NCBI GenBank assembly: GCA_963968595.1 | Contig: CAXAHJ010000039.1 | Location: 1 to 32,208 of the forward strand | Origin: GCA-2730975 sp937893275 | Lineage (GTDB): Bacteria; Verrucomicrobiota; Verrucomicrobiia; Opitutales; Seribacteraceae | Length of the DNA stretch: 32,208 nucleotides | Direction: 5' to 3' | Shown here: one piece after another, positions 31,366 through 32,208 of the stretch | Layout: each line of letters begins with the position of its first letter | How positions within the stretch are numbered: position 1 is the first letter of the stretch | Program-made: the position numbers and the translations under genes | The notes under the pieces: model-generated | Seen by the model: only the letters and a program-made list of their open reading frames with translations | Told to the model about the DNA's origin: nothing | Databases searched by the model: none

Positions 31366-32208
31366 TCACTTCCCATATCCTATTTCGCGAATGGCGTTCT
31401 CAAGACGCTGTCGAATTTCAGTTGCTTCCCCTTTTGCTAGAGATTTTCTTTCTTCGGGATCGATGGATATGTCGTAAAATTTTCCGTTGGCGTAGAGCTT
31501 GTAGCGTTGGTCACGAACAAAGGCTCGACCTCCCCTCGACTCTGCGAAAGCAAAACCGCGGGCGGATTCATTCTTTCCAAGAAAACTCGAGGCGAAGCTT
31601 TGTCCATCAAACTTCACATCTTTGGGTAGTTCGGCTCGACCTATTTCCGCTATTGTGGGTAACCAGTCGCTGAAGTCCACTAGGTCTTCGCTTACCGAAC
31701 CGGGAGCTATCCTCATCGGCCAGTTTGCAATCAAGGGAACATGTGTCCCGCGATCATTAAGCAATCCTTTTCCACCGGGGACATTCCTTCCGTTTTGCCG
31801 TACGACCACTTTTTCATATTCATATTTCTTCCCTGATTTCCCCAAGTGTCGCAACTTGGAGCGTGCCGCAGTGCCGTTGTCGCCAGTGAACAACACAAGG
31901 GTGTTTTCTCGGAGCTTTAATCTGTCCATACTCGCCAATAGCTTACCAACCATTTCATCCATTGAAGTAATCATTTCCCCATAGTTCATCCAGCGGTCTT
32001 TGCCGGGAGCATAGGGAACTTGCCTCTTCAGGTCGTCGGTGACGTCGTGGGCCAGAGCCATGGAGTAGTAGGCGAAGAAGGGTTTGTTTCGCCTCTTGCT
32101 TTCCTCCATGAAGCTAGTCAGGAACTCGACGTATAGTTCGGGGCCATATCTATTCTCTAGCCCTTTCCGCACCTTCCCGTTCTGGTAAATCATCGGACTG
32201 TGAAAGCG
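31366..32208 (-). CDS. Sulfatase, C-terminal part, 5' end outside window
   Basis: The frame is open to the right edge; translation continues upstream as RFHSP before the internal Met at 32193, so the start is beyond 32208. About 280 residues are seen, probably the C-terminal half to two thirds of a family S1 sulfatase. LVLFTGDNGT contains the Asp-Asn metal pair; PGGKGLLNDRGTHVPLIANWP and the LVDFSDWLPT segment are characteristic. The formylglycine motif C/S-x-P-S-R is in the missing part. Sulfatases of this type are abundant in marine and gut Verrucomicrobiota that degrade sulfated glycans, but the substrate cannot be told. No sulfatase-maturing enzyme lies in the window. It ends 29 bases from the stop of the C39-like gene. 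Confidence 0.9.
   Translation of the reverse strand, partial: RFHSPMIYQNGKVRKGLENRYGPELYVEFLTSFMEESKRRNKPFFAYYSMALAHDVTDDLKRQVPYAPGKDRWMNYGEMITSMDEMVGKLLASMDRLKLRENTLVLFTGDNGTAARSKLRHLGKSGKKYEYEKVVVRQNGRNVPGGKGLLNDRGTHVPLIANWPMRIAPGSVSEDLVDFSDWLPTIAEIGRAELPKDVKFDGQSFASSFLGKNESARGFAFAESRGGRAFVRDQRYKLYANGKFYDISIDPEERKSLAKGEATEIRQRLENAIREIGYGK

Noticed and set aside
1..32208. tRNA, rRNA, insertion sequences, phage genes, attachment sites
   Set aside because: I looked in the gaps and saw no cloverleaf-like sequence, transposase or integrase motifs, or flanking repeats; a tRNA scan would settle the first point.

Overview
The window looks like a chromosomal segment of a Gram-negative bacterium, most probably a Verrucomicrobiota member (Opitutae/Puniceicoccales-like). 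This rests on gene style, not a search: several lipoproteins and signal peptides, weak or absent Shine-Dalgarno sites, an IF-1 with a basic C-terminal tail, MotA/TolQ-type genes beside ExbD-like proteins carrying an FPFLS motif, an SHD1-like plus C39-like secreted protein and a sulfatase. I see no phage genes, insertion sequences, tRNA, rRNA or CRISPR.

Left part (1-4492): the 5' part of an exported repeat protein, Mn-type superoxide dismutase and the tRNA adenosine deaminase tadA lie on the minus strand. On the plus strand follow infA, cysK, dtd and a 3-methyladenine-DNA glycosylase.

Middle part (4548-15286): mostly cell-envelope genes, in two groups. Group A (4548-7698) has a proline-rich lipoprotein, two related membrane-anchored coiled-coil proteins and an acidic protein, ending at a clear terminator. 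A glycosyltransferase and an oxidoreductase follow. Group B (9767-15286) has a small lipoprotein, a second proline-rich lipoprotein related to the first, a divergent hypothetical gene, and then a MotA/TolQ/ExbB-type channel protein with two different ExbD-like partners. One partner has the usual membrane Asp and the other has Ser at the aligned place. This set is the best candidate for an undescribed machine: an energy-coupled envelope complex with a heterodimeric ExbD core.

Right part (15283-32208): metabolic genes. ilvD and pgi are on the minus strand, with pheA divergent from ilvD. The minus strand then carries a nearly complete arginine cluster, argC-argJ-argB-argD-argF-argG, with ATGA overlaps at three junctions and an ARG-box-like dyad before argC. 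Downstream come a trpG/pabA-type amidotransferase, nrdR and an unknown gene. Upstream lies rplM-rpsI, with a strong promoter and a strong terminator. The window ends with a BamE-like lipoprotein, an exported C39-like protein and the C-terminal half of a sulfatase.

How the genes fit together: the arg genes take glutamate to argininosuccinate, with argH not in the window. cysK, ilvD, pheA and trpG/pabA serve amino-acid and aromatic synthesis. SOD and the glycosylase deal with oxidative and alkylation damage. infA, tadA, dtd, rplM and rpsI serve translation. The envelope genes appear to form structural or energy-transducing complexes whose task cannot be read from sequence alone.
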